From Prevotellaceae bacterium UBA7017 (GTDB lineage Bacteria > Bacteroidota > Bacteroidia > Bacteroidales > Bacteroidaceae), in the NCBI GenBank assembly GCA_002449535.1, contig DJWZ01000086.1, positions 1-13,979 of the forward strand: a DNA stretch of 13,979 nucleotides, in the 5' to 3' direction. The position numbers and the translations under genes are program-made. Shown piece by piece: positions 5,901-12,560 of this stretch (position 1 is the stretch's first letter; each line of letters starts with the position of its first letter). The notes under the pieces were generated by a model, which saw nothing but the letters and a program-made list of their open reading frames with translations, ran no database searches and was not told where the DNA came from.

Positions 5901-7065
5901 CTGTCATATCTCCATTACCGGGAAGTGCTTCAGCAACACCAGCAATAGTAGGAATAGAGTAAATGTAGAATTGGCGTTTACCTGCGTCAGCTGCCTTATT
6001 TGCAGCTATATTCTCATCCTTTCCAGGAGCATATGGACTATTACTCCAGCGGCCAACAAACTCTGTAGTCTTTAGCGAGTTGCTCAAAGTCCATTTTCCT
6101 TCGGATACTTTTGCTTCGAAATCTGTGTATGCTGCGTTGATATCAGATGTAAAGCCAGTATTCCATGTAGCAGCAGTTGCGAGGTAAAAATACTTATCAA
6201 CTCCCACATTCTTCAAAGCATATCCTACACCATGAGACTCTGTTGTCCAAAGCTGTGTAGTATTTGATACAGGATCTGCTACTGAGGTGTACTGTGGACG
6301 TCCATTGGTTCCTATCATGGCCAAACCTGTTTCGTAGCCAGTCTCAGAGAGGTCAAGGAACGTGTAGAAGTAGCCTGCCTTGCCCAAATCAGAAGTTGCT
6401 GTTACTTTGCTCCACCCTTCCGTTTCCAAAGTGGCACTGCTACGACGTGTTGCATCATAACTTGTACGTGAGATGTAATAGATATAAAAGTCAGGTGACT
6501 GTGCATCATTCTTATTACAAGCTAGTTCTTCATAGTAATTGTCTTCCAAGCCATTCCAATGTAGCTTATTATTCAGATTGACTGCACCGTCATCGTTCCA
6601 AGGACCAACGAAACCATTTGAAAAGACGCCCTTTATTGAGTATTTTCCATCGGAAACAACCTCAAATGTAAAACCACCATTTTCTGAACTTAAAGCCATT
6701 TTATCAGTCCAACCTTGACCTGAATTCGCTGCGCTAATGAAGTACCAATCATCAACTTTGCTCTGGATGAGGTAGTTGTTTGAGGCATCTTTTGAAAGTT
6801 TCCAAACCTGCGCCCAGTCAGCGGTAGGGTTCTGCAAAGCCTGATAGGTCGGCTTGCTATCTGTGCCAGGACGAGCATTTGTAACAGAATAATTGGATGT
6901 ACCAGCATCCACGAACATGAAATAGTTATCATCAAGTGTTAATGACGCCAAGTCTGTAACCTGTGTCCACCCTGCACTCGTCAAATCAGAGACGGTGTAG
7001 GCACTTGCATTACTCCACCCAAGTAGTAGGGCGCAAGATGCGATTAATAGTTTAAGTTTTTTCAT
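2971..7065 (-). CDS. Giant secreted multidomain surface protein (1364 aa)
   Basis: A signal peptide occupies about residues 1-22 (MKKLKLLIA start, cleavage after NASA). Two related units follow, about 25-200 and 205-372. Each opens with a GW-x-V-T phrase, contains FVGxW and closes with FYIY. An Ig-like segment rich in S and T (about 470-560), a W/Y-rich segment (about 565-700), a jelly-roll, carbohydrate-binding-like segment (about 760-900), an Ala-rich helical FIVAR-like stretch (about 905-975) and a second jelly-roll-like domain (about 988-1145) come next. The end is a Bacteroidales surface-protein tail with ENGKVVIVKNGKKF and NANGQQVK, recalling short sorting or anchoring tails of this group. 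No catalytic motif was recognised, so I infer binding or adhesion at the cell surface, possibly to glycans. It is preceded by a leader ORF and followed by the 61-aa peptide. Domain names are by eye. Confidence 0.85.
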   Translation of the reverse strand: MKKLKLLIASCALLLGWSNASAYTVSDLTSAGWTQVTDLASLTLDDNYFMFVDAGTSNYSVTNARPGTDSKPTYQALQNPTADWAQVWKLSKDASNNYLIQSKVDDWYFISAANSGQGWTDKMALSSENGGFTFEVVSDGKYSIKGVFSNGFVGPWNDDGAVNLNNKLHWNGLEDNYYEELACNKNDAQSPDFYIYYISRTSYDATRRSSATLETEGWSKVTATSDLGKAGYFYTFLDLSETGYETGLAMIGTNGRPQYTSVADPVSNTTQLWTTESHGVGYALKNVGVDKYFYLATAATWNTGFTSDINAAYTDFEAKVSEGKWTLSNSLKTTEFVGRWSNSPYAPGKDENIAANKAADAGKRQFYIYSIPTIAGVAEALPGNGDMTADTWYYIDIPATADNYTATATDLSKIVYSANLGTTVMPQITTNTFTAENNSLSAQRYYVKSSTDNNLVIGVSSYTYSVGSPTSSIANNAYIASLSTIDFTFSDAGTTDPDASFALLNGSAKAVLSKGGENVAEGTLSLSGKVLTATFSDVALALSSTYDIAIAAGVVGYEGEETNAAINTSFSTGIIADGVYYFKKKGEYKYLTRGGNYGTETVVDNYGISLQAMIQSDGTYYLKNVDHSLAANTNKYLNMYTDQDAYAWNIAEATGGYYLKYTNGNYMTTSYVDYTDDNGNTNRYYYKAETANEGEAIVWELLSKAEYATSLTAKKNAEITALATAAGIEGVTTLAELESVLSSDYGTTDKTSAISNPLCNSASGWTAVSYNGSSKYTAVDYHAPTIQIWNAVGGITQTVSELPAGLYKITVSATWRPGNSEDATRVGNEANTTAWIYANDNITQLKGWYEGGGTINSTQALVDNAASYLNTVYVYLNGSEDLKIGVAVPSFCQQNWCPIYNWTLTYYEAKATAAEKTALADALADAEAKTLGFEDGEYAPYNNVAAINALAAAKAINPETASGEAVVAATSALTGATWTANAGEVNAVYGRDFTKYETVGGQDLPYGWNLYNDGKNNSRIMGGTEGASNTGLSATSSGKALLMKFNATYGETAGYTMPLKAGKIYKISFKYGGWNNQPNTIVSLKDPSDAAITLAPNFRPETADAHSDATHWYNYTGYFVSTTAGDYKLNFNKVENGQQQIVIADVELVSASELEFVDGSAVPTYAPGTYPSVKITRTLTAGKWATAVYPFAVSGVDNIAVLDSYNSSTGELGFTSAAASTANVPYFMMSNTDKSVITLSDVAVAATVANPVATKSEASLKGAYTATEITNAEKNYVLSNNEIFSVGTAGATINPYRAYIQLAEEVATPARGLRFVVDGQITGVDNVAAAEASAEVKDGKYIENGKVVIVKNGKKFNANGQQVK

Positions 7066-7203
7066 AATGAAAAGTTTTTAGATGAATAAATTAATTAAAT
7101 AAGTAATATATAAAATATTATTGAGCTATATGAACTTTATACAAATTCGCGCGTATGTGCTGAAAATCCATGTGTCATAGCATAGGATATATTTCTGTCT
7201 GGT
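7066..7203 (-). other. AT-rich spacer between leader ORF and giant protein
   Basis: This spacer is 138 bases, very AT-rich toward the start codon, with no convincing -7 box. The giant gene probably depends on the promoter upstream of the leader ORF. No Shine-Dalgarno is seen. Confidence 0.5.
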
Positions 7204-7326
7204 CTATACCTTCACAGGCACGATAACCTTGCGTGCGTAAAACGTAAAGTGTACTGGCATCTTCACAGACTTAGGTTCACCTACACAAACGGAAGTTCTT
7301 TTCAGAAACCCTTTAAAAGGATACAT
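7204..7326 (-). CDS. 40-aa leader ORF upstream of the giant surface protein
   Basis: An unbroken 40-codon frame, ATG at 7326 and TAG at 7204, lies in what would otherwise be a 260-base 5' leader. The product starts MYPFKGFLKRTSVCVGEPK, has an internal Met at residue 23 and ends ARKVIVPVKV. It is basic, with one Cys and no membrane segment. The ATG is only 15 bases after a TACCTTTG -7 box, the same short spacing as in the DUF3791 operon of this window, so it would be the first thing translated. It could be a regulatory leader peptide controlling the downstream gene, or a small functional protein. I do not recognise a family. A chance frame cannot be excluded at this length. Confidence 0.55.
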   Translation of the reverse strand: MYPFKGFLKRTSVCVGEPKSVKMPVHFTFYARKVIVPVKV

Positions 7327-7341
7327 TCCGATTTGTGGGTA

Positions 7342-7349
7342 CAAAGGTA
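7342..7349 (-). promoter_or_regulatory. Promoter -7 box for the leader ORF and giant protein
   Basis: TACCTTTG on the minus strand fits TAnnTTTG. No TTTG is found 19-21 bases upstream, so the -33 part is weak and the promoter may need help. A TACCTTTG box of the same sequence precedes the arabinose operon at 9291. Confidence 0.6.
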
Positions 7350-7484
7350 TATATAAAATTCGAGAAAAGCCTTAACAACCTTTAACTCCCAGAGAATGAT
7401 AACGTTTTTTAACTTTTACAGGGGTATTTTTAGCTTCATTAATAGTATGTAAGGGTAAGAGGGATGCAAGAAAGGCTCTTGAAG

Positions 7485-7526
7485 ATTGAAAATTGAGAAT
7501 TGAGAATTGAAGATTGAAAATTGAAA
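7485..7526. repeat. 7-bp tandem repeat, six units
   Basis: Six units of ATTGAAA or ATTGAGA (with one ATTGAAG) run without a gap over 42 bases and abut the structured element. Confidence 0.92.
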
Positions 7527-7529
7527 TAG

Positions 7530-7680
7530 ACAAAAACCCAAAAAACCCTTTCTTCGGTCTTGAAGCTCTTTCAGAGCCTTATGTGCTAAGTGTTATGTCC
7601 TTGTCTTTAAGAGCAAGCTCTTCAGCCAACGCCATATCTCTTATCACATCCACTATCGTGGTTACAAGCCCTCGAAAGAA
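7530..7680 (-). repeat. Interspersed structured element, copy 2 (left inverted arm)
   Basis: This is the reverse complement of 8253-8402. The core 7548-7654 matches 8384-8278 over 107 bases with two differences. Its inner hairpin is AAGAGC-AA-GCTCTT at 7609-7622. With copy 3 it forms a long inverted repeat around about 600 bases of other repeats. An open frame of 67 codons runs through it in the plus direction but is not trusted. Confidence 0.85.
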
Positions 7681-7685
7681 AAACA

Positions 7686-7705
7686 CCGCCTTTGGCGGAA
7701 AAACC
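7686..7705 (+). repeat. GC hairpin followed by AAAAACC (copy 2)
   Basis: CCGCC-TTT-GGCGG is followed directly by AAAAACC, the same design as at 20-41 with another stem sequence. Confidence 0.6.
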
Positions 7706-7706
7706 G

Positions 7707-7734
7707 TTCACTATTGACCATTCACTATTGACCA
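7707..7734. repeat. 14-bp direct repeat (two units)
   Basis: TTCACTATTGACCA is repeated once without change. Fourteen is twice seven, and each half resembles the 7-bp ATTGA-type units nearby. Confidence 0.9.
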
Positions 7735-7880
7735 TTAAGCGCTGAACTTTAAACCTCTGCTTGCGAAACTCAATTTTCAATTCTTCGCTCGGCGCTTGCG
7801 ACGCTTTTACAAAGCGAAGCGACTAAAAGAATTTTCAATAGCATAAGGTTTTGGTTCTTAAATCTAACCACCGAAACAGT

Positions 7881-7946
7881 ATCGTGCAACTATCGTGTAA
7901 CCTCCGTGTAACTATCGTGTAACCTCCGTGCAACCTCCGTGCAACC
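7881..7946. repeat. 11-bp tandem repeat, six units
   Basis: Six uninterrupted units: ATCGTGCAACT, ATCGTGTAACC, TCCGTGTAACT, ATCGTGTAACC, TCCGTGCAACC, TCCGTGCAACC. The invariant part is CGTG(C/T)AAC. The period is close to one turn of DNA. Confidence 0.93.
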
Positions 7947-8051
7947 TTTCTCTAAAAGAAACTAAAGTAAAAGATATTTTCGGACCACCAGTAAAAACCT
8001 GTGTCAATCAGCAGATTATTTCTTAGACAAAAACAAAGAACAACCCCACTC

Positions 8052-8170
8052 CAATAGTATAAGTCTTTACAGACTATCGCAGCACTTCAAGTTCCAAATC
8101 CTTTATAAACAAGTTTATAAGTCCTTGTTCCTTGAACTCCTACACCTGCCTACGTCAGGTTATACTATTG
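8052..8170. other. Cloverleaf-shaped inverted-repeat structure, possible ncRNA
   Basis: CAATAGTATAA (8052-8062) pairs perfectly over 11 bases with TTATACTATTG (8160-8170). Directly inside are a hairpin GTCT-TTAC-AGAC (8063-8074), a longer arm with TTCAAG/CTTGAA (8086-8091 and 8131-8136) topped by TTTATAAAC/GTTTATAAG (8102-8121), and a third hairpin ACCTG/CAGGT (8144-8148 and 8156-8160). It is not a tRNA: the arms, lengths and CCA end do not fit. The fold was drawn by eye, and no energy or homology was computed. DNA cruciform, ncRNA or decayed element are all open. Confidence 0.5.
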
Positions 8171-8176
8171 TCGCGG

Positions 8177-8201
8177 AAAAACCCTGCTTCGCAGAAAAAC
8201 C
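8177..8201 (+). repeat. Double AAAAACC with GC hairpin (copy 3)
   Basis: GCGG-AAAAACC (8173-8183) is followed by CTGC-TTC-GCAG and again AAAAACC (8195-8201). The second half repeats the hairpin plus AAAAACC design seen at 20-41 and 7686-7705. Confidence 0.55.
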
Positions 8202-8252
8202 TTATGTTGTTGAATATTGAGAATTGAAAATTGGACATCGCAAGCAGAGGCA

Positions 8253-8432
8253 TTCTTTCGAGGTCTTATAGCCATGAAGTGGATGTGATAAGAGATATGG
8301 CGTTGGCTGAAGAGCCTGCTCTTAAAGACAAGGACATAACACTTAGCACATAAGGCTCTGAAAGAGCTGCAAGACCGAAGAAAGGGTTTTTGGGGTTTTT
8401 GTGAAAATTATAAACACAGAGTTTTGCAGGTG
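8253..8432 (+). repeat. Interspersed structured element, copy 3 (right inverted arm)
   Basis: This is the inverted partner of copy 2. The outer stem is 8284-8299 with 8335-8350 (13 of 16 pairs, 35-nt loop) and the inner hairpin is AAGAGC-CT-GCTCTT (8310-8323). Stem length and loop length equal those of copy 1, where the inner stem is AAAAGC/GCTTTT, so one A-T pair is replaced by G-C. The end GTTTTGCAGGTG (8421-8432) corresponds to the end of copy 1 at 429. Confidence 0.75.
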
Positions 8433-8467
8433 ACCCATATTTTCTTCATAATTTTTAATGCCGAACT

Positions 8468-8566
8468 CTATCAAGACTCAATCAGAAGTCAATCAAGACC
8501 ATATCAGAAGCCTATCAAAGCCCTATCTGTTTTCTATCAAAGCTCTATCTGATGTCTATCAGGACG
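8468..8566. repeat. 11-bp tandem repeat, nine degenerate units
   Basis: Nine consecutive 11-base units begin CTATC, CAATC or ATATC and most continue with A(A/G)A. No base is inserted or lost over 99 bases. It is unrelated in sequence to the 7881-7946 array but has the same period. Confidence 0.85.
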
Positions 8567-8671
8567 ATAGAGAAATGATAGAGAAATAATAGTCCTTAAT
8601 TCTTATAATGCTATCATTTACGCGACTTTCGCAAGTTTATCTTGCTTAGTCTTAGAGGTAAGGGAAGAGAA

Positions 8672-8713
8672 GTTAAGAATTAAGAATTAAGAATTAAGAA
8701 TTAAGAGTTAAGA
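8672..8713. repeat. 7-bp tandem repeat, six units
   Basis: GTTAAGA, four times ATTAAGA, GTTAAGA. On the minus strand it starts three bases after the stop codon of the 77-aa gene. Confidence 0.93.
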
Positions 8714-8716
8714 AAA

Positions 8717-8950
8717 TTATAAAGAAAGGTCACCAAACTGGCTATTGTCGCTAAACCAACAGTTCTGCTCCTCAGCCCATTTACGTAGTCTTACCAGTTG
8801 GACTGACTTGCAAGACGTTGTTCCCGCAAGAGTCTTAATCTCCTCAAGGACTCTTCGCGCGATTTCGGATGCTGCATCCAAAATGTCACTTTCGCTATCT
8901 TGATAGCATTCACCTTTTTGTGATATTCGTTCAGAATAATCTCCATCCAT
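8717..8950 (-). CDS. Orphan 77-aa protein, unknown function
   Basis: The protein starts MDGDYSERISQKGE, has an acidic stretch and a predicted helix (ILDAASEIARRVLEEIKTLAG) and ends LRKWAEEQNCWFSDNSQFGDLSL. The phrase L-R-x-W-A-E-x-x-x-C-W-F recalls short stretches at the N-terminus of larger Bacteroidales proteins, but I do not recognise a family. The start at 8950 is chosen because the promoter -7 box lies at 8994-8987, inside the beginning of any longer frame. There is no signal peptide. The promoter block is almost identical to that of the DUF3791/DUF3990 operon, suggesting shared regulation or a common origin. It could be an antitoxin-like remnant or a truncated N-terminal piece, since a 7-bp repeat tract follows the stop directly. 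Confidence 0.6.
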   Translation of the reverse strand: MDGDYSERISQKGECYQDSESDILDAASEIARRVLEEIKTLAGTTSCKSVQLVRLRKWAEEQNCWFSDNSQFGDLSL

Positions 8951-8984
8951 TGATAATTTTTTTGTTTTGCAAAACTTTTCCGCT

Positions 8985-9049
8985 TGCAAAATTACAACTA
9001 TTTTCCAAACTAACAAAGAAAATCGTAATATTTTTCAAAAAATAAGTTT
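8985..9049. repeat. 65-bp promoter block, copy 2
   Basis: This is the partner of 2099-2163 with one mismatch in 65. The orientation relative to the downstream small gene is the same in both places. Confidence 0.92.
8987..9017 (-). promoter_or_regulatory. Promoter of the orphan 77-aa gene
   Basis: TTTG (9017-9014), 19 bases, TAATTTTG (8994-8987) on the minus strand, a full Bacteroidetes consensus. The leader to the ATG at 8950 is about 30 nt and A-rich. Confidence 0.78.
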
Positions 9050-9109
9050 AGTAACATTTATAGTATTATAATAATGAATATACGCGGTTGTTTCATTCAG
9101 ATTCCTTAT

Positions 9110-9187
9110 AAAACTGCCATAAACGAGACCAAACGCAGCAGTTTTGATGCTCAAACCATAACAAATCAGCATATAATCAAGTTGATT
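9110..9187. promoter_or_regulatory. Inverted repeats upstream of the arabinose operon
   Basis: AAAACTGC (9110-9117) pairs with GCAGTTTT (9138-9145), and a separate short palindrome AATCAA-G-TTGATT lies at 9175-9187, about 100 bases before the -7 box. Either could be an operator. No regulator is assigned, and chance is possible for the short one. Confidence 0.35.
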
Positions 9188-9290
9188 TCATTGGCATGAA
9201 CACATAGCAAAAGCGCGGAACAAACGTTAAAAAAAAATAAAACCAACCGTTACTTCGTAGTATCAGGCAACAATTTCAAATTTAATTTTA

Positions 9291-9298
9291 TACCTTTG
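9291..9298 (+). promoter_or_regulatory. Promoter -7 box of the arabinose operon
   Basis: TACCTTTG fits TAnnTTTG. There is no TTTG at the expected -33 position, as expected if an activator is needed or a repressor controls it. The leader to the ATG at 9364 is about 58 nt and ends in an A-rich stretch without Shine-Dalgarno. Confidence 0.6.
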
Positions 9299-9363
9299 GC
9301 GAAGATTTCGCACAATGCGATTTACGATAGTTTCTTTACTAACTAAAAAAACATAATCTACTA

Positions 9364-10542
9364 ATGAGAAATCTTAAGACATTCATGGCATGCGCTGCTT
9401 TTGCAGCTTTAGCCTCAGCTTGTTGTGACAAGAGTTGTCAAACATCACAGTTAAAGTCAGGTCTTGACCCTGCTGCCTTTGATACTACCATCAACGGCAA
9501 GCAAGTAAAGCTCTTTACCCTTACCAATGCCAATGGTATGGAGGTATGTATTACCAACTATGGCGGTCGTGTGGTATCGCTGGTAGTTCCTGACAAGGAC
9601 GGCAATCCTACAGACGTTGTACTTGGTTATGACAACATTGCAGAATATGCCGACACGCTGAACTCTCCAAGTGACTACGGTTCTTCTGTAGGTCGTTATG
9701 CAAATCGTATCAATGGTGGTAAGTTTACGCTCAACGGCACAGAGTATCAACTGAAACAAAACGATGGTGCCAACTGTCTGCACGGCGGCGGCACATCAGG
9801 TTGGATGAACCAAGTGTATGATGCGGAGCAGGTTGACAGCTCTACCCTGAAGCTTACCATCACAGCACAGGACGGCGAGAACGGTTTCCCAGGAACAGTT
9901 ACGGCAATAACCACCTACAAGGTGACATCCGACAACACTCTCGACATCACTTGGGAGGCTACCACAGACAAGGAAACTATCATCAACCAGACTAACCACA
10001 ACTACTACAACCTTAACGGCAACTTCAACGAGGTTGGAACAGACATGATACTGTATCTGAATGCTGACAATTTCACTCCTTCAGATGCCAACTACATCCC
10101 AACAGGCGAGATTAAGCCCGTTAAGGACACTCCATTCGACTTTACTACTCCCCACCCTATCAAGGATGCCATCGATGCAGACTTTGACCAGGTTAAGAAT
10201 GCCAACGGCGGCATTGACCATAACTTCTGCCTGAACACTTACAAGGACGGCAAGGGAGACGACACACAGGTTTGTGCCTCTTTGTATTCTCCTAAGACAG
10301 GCATCTTCATGGAAATGTTTACCAACGAGCCTGGCGTACAATGCTATACAGGTAACTTCCAGGGCATCGGCAACGAGCCAAACATTGCTCACAAGGGTGG
10401 CAAATACCCTCAGTATGTAAGCGTATGCTTGGAGAGTCAGAAATATCCCGACTCACCAAACAAGAAGAATTGGGTACAGCCTACGTTGAAACCAGGTGAG
10501 AAATATTACAGCCACGCTGCATATAAGTTCTCAATTAAATAA
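9364..10542 (+). CDS. galM: Aldose 1-epimerase (mutarotase), lipoprotein
   Basis: It interconverts alpha and beta anomers of aldoses, here probably arabinose or galactose-like sugars before uptake. The 392-aa protein has the family core with GRYANRI (111-116), NCLHGG with His140, TNHNYYNLNG with His212, GGIDHNF with Asp285 and LESQKYPDSPN with Glu357. These match the two catalytic His, the Asp and the Glu base of characterised GalM. An N-terminal segment ending LASAC (Cys20) is a lipoprotein signal, so it should be membrane anchored outside the cytoplasm, unlike classical cytosolic GalM. It is the first gene of the operon and lies 58 bases before the symporter. In Bacteroides arabinose clusters the comparable gene has been called araM; the substrate here is inferred from neighbours. 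Confidence 0.92.
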   Translation: MRNLKTFMACAAFAALASACCDKSCQTSQLKSGLDPAAFDTTINGKQVKLFTLTNANGMEVCITNYGGRVVSLVVPDKDGNPTDVVLGYDNIAEYADTLNSPSDYGSSVGRYANRINGGKFTLNGTEYQLKQNDGANCLHGGGTSGWMNQVYDAEQVDSSTLKLTITAQDGENGFPGTVTAITTYKVTSDNTLDITWEATTDKETIINQTNHNYYNLNGNFNEVGTDMILYLNADNFTPSDANYIPTGEIKPVKDTPFDFTTPHPIKDAIDADFDQVKNANGGIDHNFCLNTYKDGKGDDTQVCASLYSPKTGIFMEMFTNEPGVQCYTGNFQGIGNEPNIAHKGGKYPQYVSVCLESQKYPDSPNKKNWVQPTLKPGEKYYSHAAYKFSIK

Positions 10543-10568
10543 TGCACAATGCATAATTCATAATTGAA
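10541..10568. repeat. 7-bp periodic tract after galM
   Basis: AATGCAC, AATGCAT, AATTCAT, AATTGAA, beginning on the stop codon of galM. It is a diverged member of the 7-bp tracts of this window. The rest of the spacer to the symporter is A-rich. Confidence 0.65.
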
Positions 10569-10600
10569 TTTCATAATCTAAAACATAAAACTAAAAAAAA

Positions 10601-12556
10601 ATGGACAAAATCCTTCAAGCCTTGAGTAACAATGGTTTTGAGACTATTGATTACCTTGTATTTATTGCTTACATTATCATCCTCGTCAGCCTTGGCATTT
10701 TCCTGAGCCGTGGCAAGAAGGGCGAGGAAAAGTCTTCTACCGACTACTTCCTTGCAGGTAACACCCTGACATGGTGGGCTGTCGGTGCTTCACTTATCGC
10801 AGCAAACATTTCTGCTGAGCAGTTTATCGGCATGTCCGGCTCTGCCTTCAACAGCGGTATTGCGATGGCTGCATACGAGTTGATGGCAGCAGCAACATTG
10901 ATTATCGTAGGTAAATTCCTGCTGCCTCTGATGATTGAGAAGAAAGTGTTTACCATTCCGCAGTTCCTGCGCGACCGTTACAACGAAGGTGTGGGTCTGA
11001 GTTTCTCTATCTTCTGGCTGTTCCTGTATGTCTTCATCAACCTTACATCAGTAGCATGGCTCGGTGCCCTTGCTATCCAGCAGATTCTCGGTCTTCCGAC
11101 AGACATGTATATGAATCTTGGCGGCATGCAGGTGGATGCTGTACGTATGACAATCATCCTTATCCTGTTCCTCATTGCCGGTTTGTATTCTATCTATGGA
11201 GGTCTTGCTTCTGTAGCATGGACAGACGTTATGCAGGTAACATTCCTCGTAGGTGGCGGTTTGATAACAGCATACGCTGCACTGAGCGTTATCGGCAGCG
11301 AGCTGAATATTGACGGTGGTGCCATCGGTGCTTTCTCTGAGATATACTCACATCTGGGAAGCATACCGGGAGACAAACACTTCAACCTCGTCGTAACACG
11401 TAATATGGAGATGTACGAGAACATCTACGACGACCCATACTTTGACATTCCAGGTATAGTAGTAGTTGTAGGTGCCCTCTGGCTTACGAACCTCGGTTAC
11501 TGGGGCTTCAACCAGTACATCATCCAGAAGGGTCTTGCTGCCAAGTCTCTCGACGAAGCAAAGAAAGGTATGATATTCGCAGCATTCCTGAAAATTCTCA
11601 TCCCATTCATCGTTTGTATCCCAGGCGTCTGTGCTTACTACATCATGAACGGTACTTACAATGGTCAGCCTGTATTTGACCAACTTACACTGTATGGTTC
11701 TATAGAGCGTTCTGACGATGCTTATCCATACCTCATCCGTAACTTTACCCCAGTATTCGTGAAGGGTCTCAGCTTTGCCGCCCTCGCTGCTGCCGTAATA
11801 TCTTCTTTGGCTTCTATGTTCAACAGTACTTCTACCATTTTCACAATGGATATCTACAAGCACTACATCGACAGGAAGGCATCTGAGAAGAAGCTCGTTA
11901 ACGTAGGTCGTATCACTTCTCTCTGTGCCCTGCTGATGGCTCTCATCGCCGTTTATCCTATCATGGGTGGTGCTGACCAGGCATTCCAGGTTATTCAGGA
12001 GTATTCTGGATTCGTATATCCAGGTATTGTTGTTATCTTCGGTCTGGGTCTGCTTTGGAAGCGTGCGAATGGTACAGCTGCCGTTGTCGCTGCAATCGGC
12101 ACATTCGCATTCTCTATCTTCTTCAAGTTCGCATTGCCAGACGTACCATTCCTGCTCCGCATGGGATATGTATTCATCTGCCTCGTAATACTGTTCTTCG
12201 GTATCTCACTGAGTTCAAAGAACACCAAGCCTGCAGAAGAACTGCCAGAGAAGACCAAGCGTACTCTCTTCAAGTGGGCACACATTGCATTAGGCGCTGC
12301 TGTCGTATGTCTGGTTCTGGGCAGTCTGAATTTCTTCATCAAGGAATGTCAGCTCTTAGGCTTCGAAGCATTCTTCTTCCTCGCTGCAATGATGTTCTCT
12401 ATCTACCTGTTCCTCTACAACAATGCAAAGGATACTGTAGAAGACGTTAAGAGCATCGGCGTTGACGTTGCAATATTCAAGACCAACACAGCATTCAATC
12501 TTGGTGCTGCCGGCGTAGTTATCATACTTGTACTTCTGTACGCAATACTTTGGTAA
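10601..12556 (+). CDS. Sodium/sugar symporter, SSS family (vSGLT-like)
   Basis: This is an inner-membrane Na+-coupled sugar importer of 651 aa, longer than the 543 aa of Vibrio vSGLT, which it resembles throughout. Visible landmarks are [11 protein letters not shown] (49-59), [11 protein letters not shown] with Gln74, AYELMAA with Glu93, [13 protein letters not shown] (the SSS signature, 200-212), GFNQYIIQK with Asn304, AAFLK with Lys331, [11 protein letters not shown] with the Na+-site serines 401 and 402, and FQVIQEYSG with Gln466. Thus all sugar-contact positions known from vSGLT appear kept. The extra length lies in an acidic loop near 250-285 and in a C-terminal linker plus transmembrane segment (about 540-605). 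Setting beside araD and araA suggests L-arabinose as substrate; glucose or galactose remain possible. The stop is 4 bases before araD. Confidence 0.93.
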   Translation: MDKILQALSNNGFETIDYLVFIAYIIILVSLGIFLSRGKKGEEKSSTDYFLAGNTLTWWAVGASLIAANISAEQFIGMSGSAFNSGIAMAAYELMAAATLIIVGKFLLPLMIEKKVFTIPQFLRDRYNEGVGLSFSIFWLFLYVFINLTSVAWLGALAIQQILGLPTDMYMNLGGMQVDAVRMTIILILFLIAGLYSIYGGLASVAWTDVMQVTFLVGGGLITAYAALSVIGSELNIDGGAIGAFSEIYSHLGSIPGDKHFNLVVTRNMEMYENIYDDPYFDIPGIVVVVGALWLTNLGYWGFNQYIIQKGLAAKSLDEAKKGMIFAAFLKILIPFIVCIPGVCAYYIMNGTYNGQPVFDQLTLYGSIERSDDAYPYLIRNFTPVFVKGLSFAALAAAVISSLASMFNSTSTIFTMDIYKHYIDRKASEKKLVNVGRITSLCALLMALIAVYPIMGGADQAFQVIQEYSGFVYPGIVVIFGLGLLWKRANGTAAVVAAIGTFAFSIFFKFALPDVPFLLRMGYVFICLVILFFGISLSSKNTKPAEELPEKTKRTLFKWAHIALGAAVVCLVLGSLNFFIKECQLLGFEAFFFLAAMMFSIYLFLYNNAKDTVEDVKSIGVDVAIFKTNTAFNLGAAGVVIILVLLYAILW

Positions 12557-12560
12557 TATC

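Noticed and set aside
7514..7717. Open frame of 67 codons on the plus strand
   Set aside because: It runs through the 7-bp tract and the inverted element copy 2; the related copy 3 does not keep the frame. Kept only as a low-interest observation.
8052..8170. tRNA or tmRNA
   Set aside because: Arm lengths do not fit a tRNA, there is no T-loop GTTCGAATC-type box or CCA end, and no tag-encoding frame was recognised.
7881..8566. Possible CRISPR array
   Set aside because: The repeats are uninterrupted 11-bp tandem units with no spacers of 30-40 bp and no cas genes nearby.
8717..9016. 99-aa version of the orphan gene
   Set aside because: Its first 22 codons overlap the -7 and -33 boxes of the promoter, so the ATG at 8950 is preferred.
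11348..11863. 171-codon frame on the minus strand inside the symporter gene
   Set aside because: A shadow of the symporter coding sequence, which has unmistakable SSS family motifs on the plus strand.
12528..12560. Longer start for araD
   Set aside because: It would overlap the end of the symporter gene in another frame and adds residues absent from the araD family; ATG at 12561 fits the family start.
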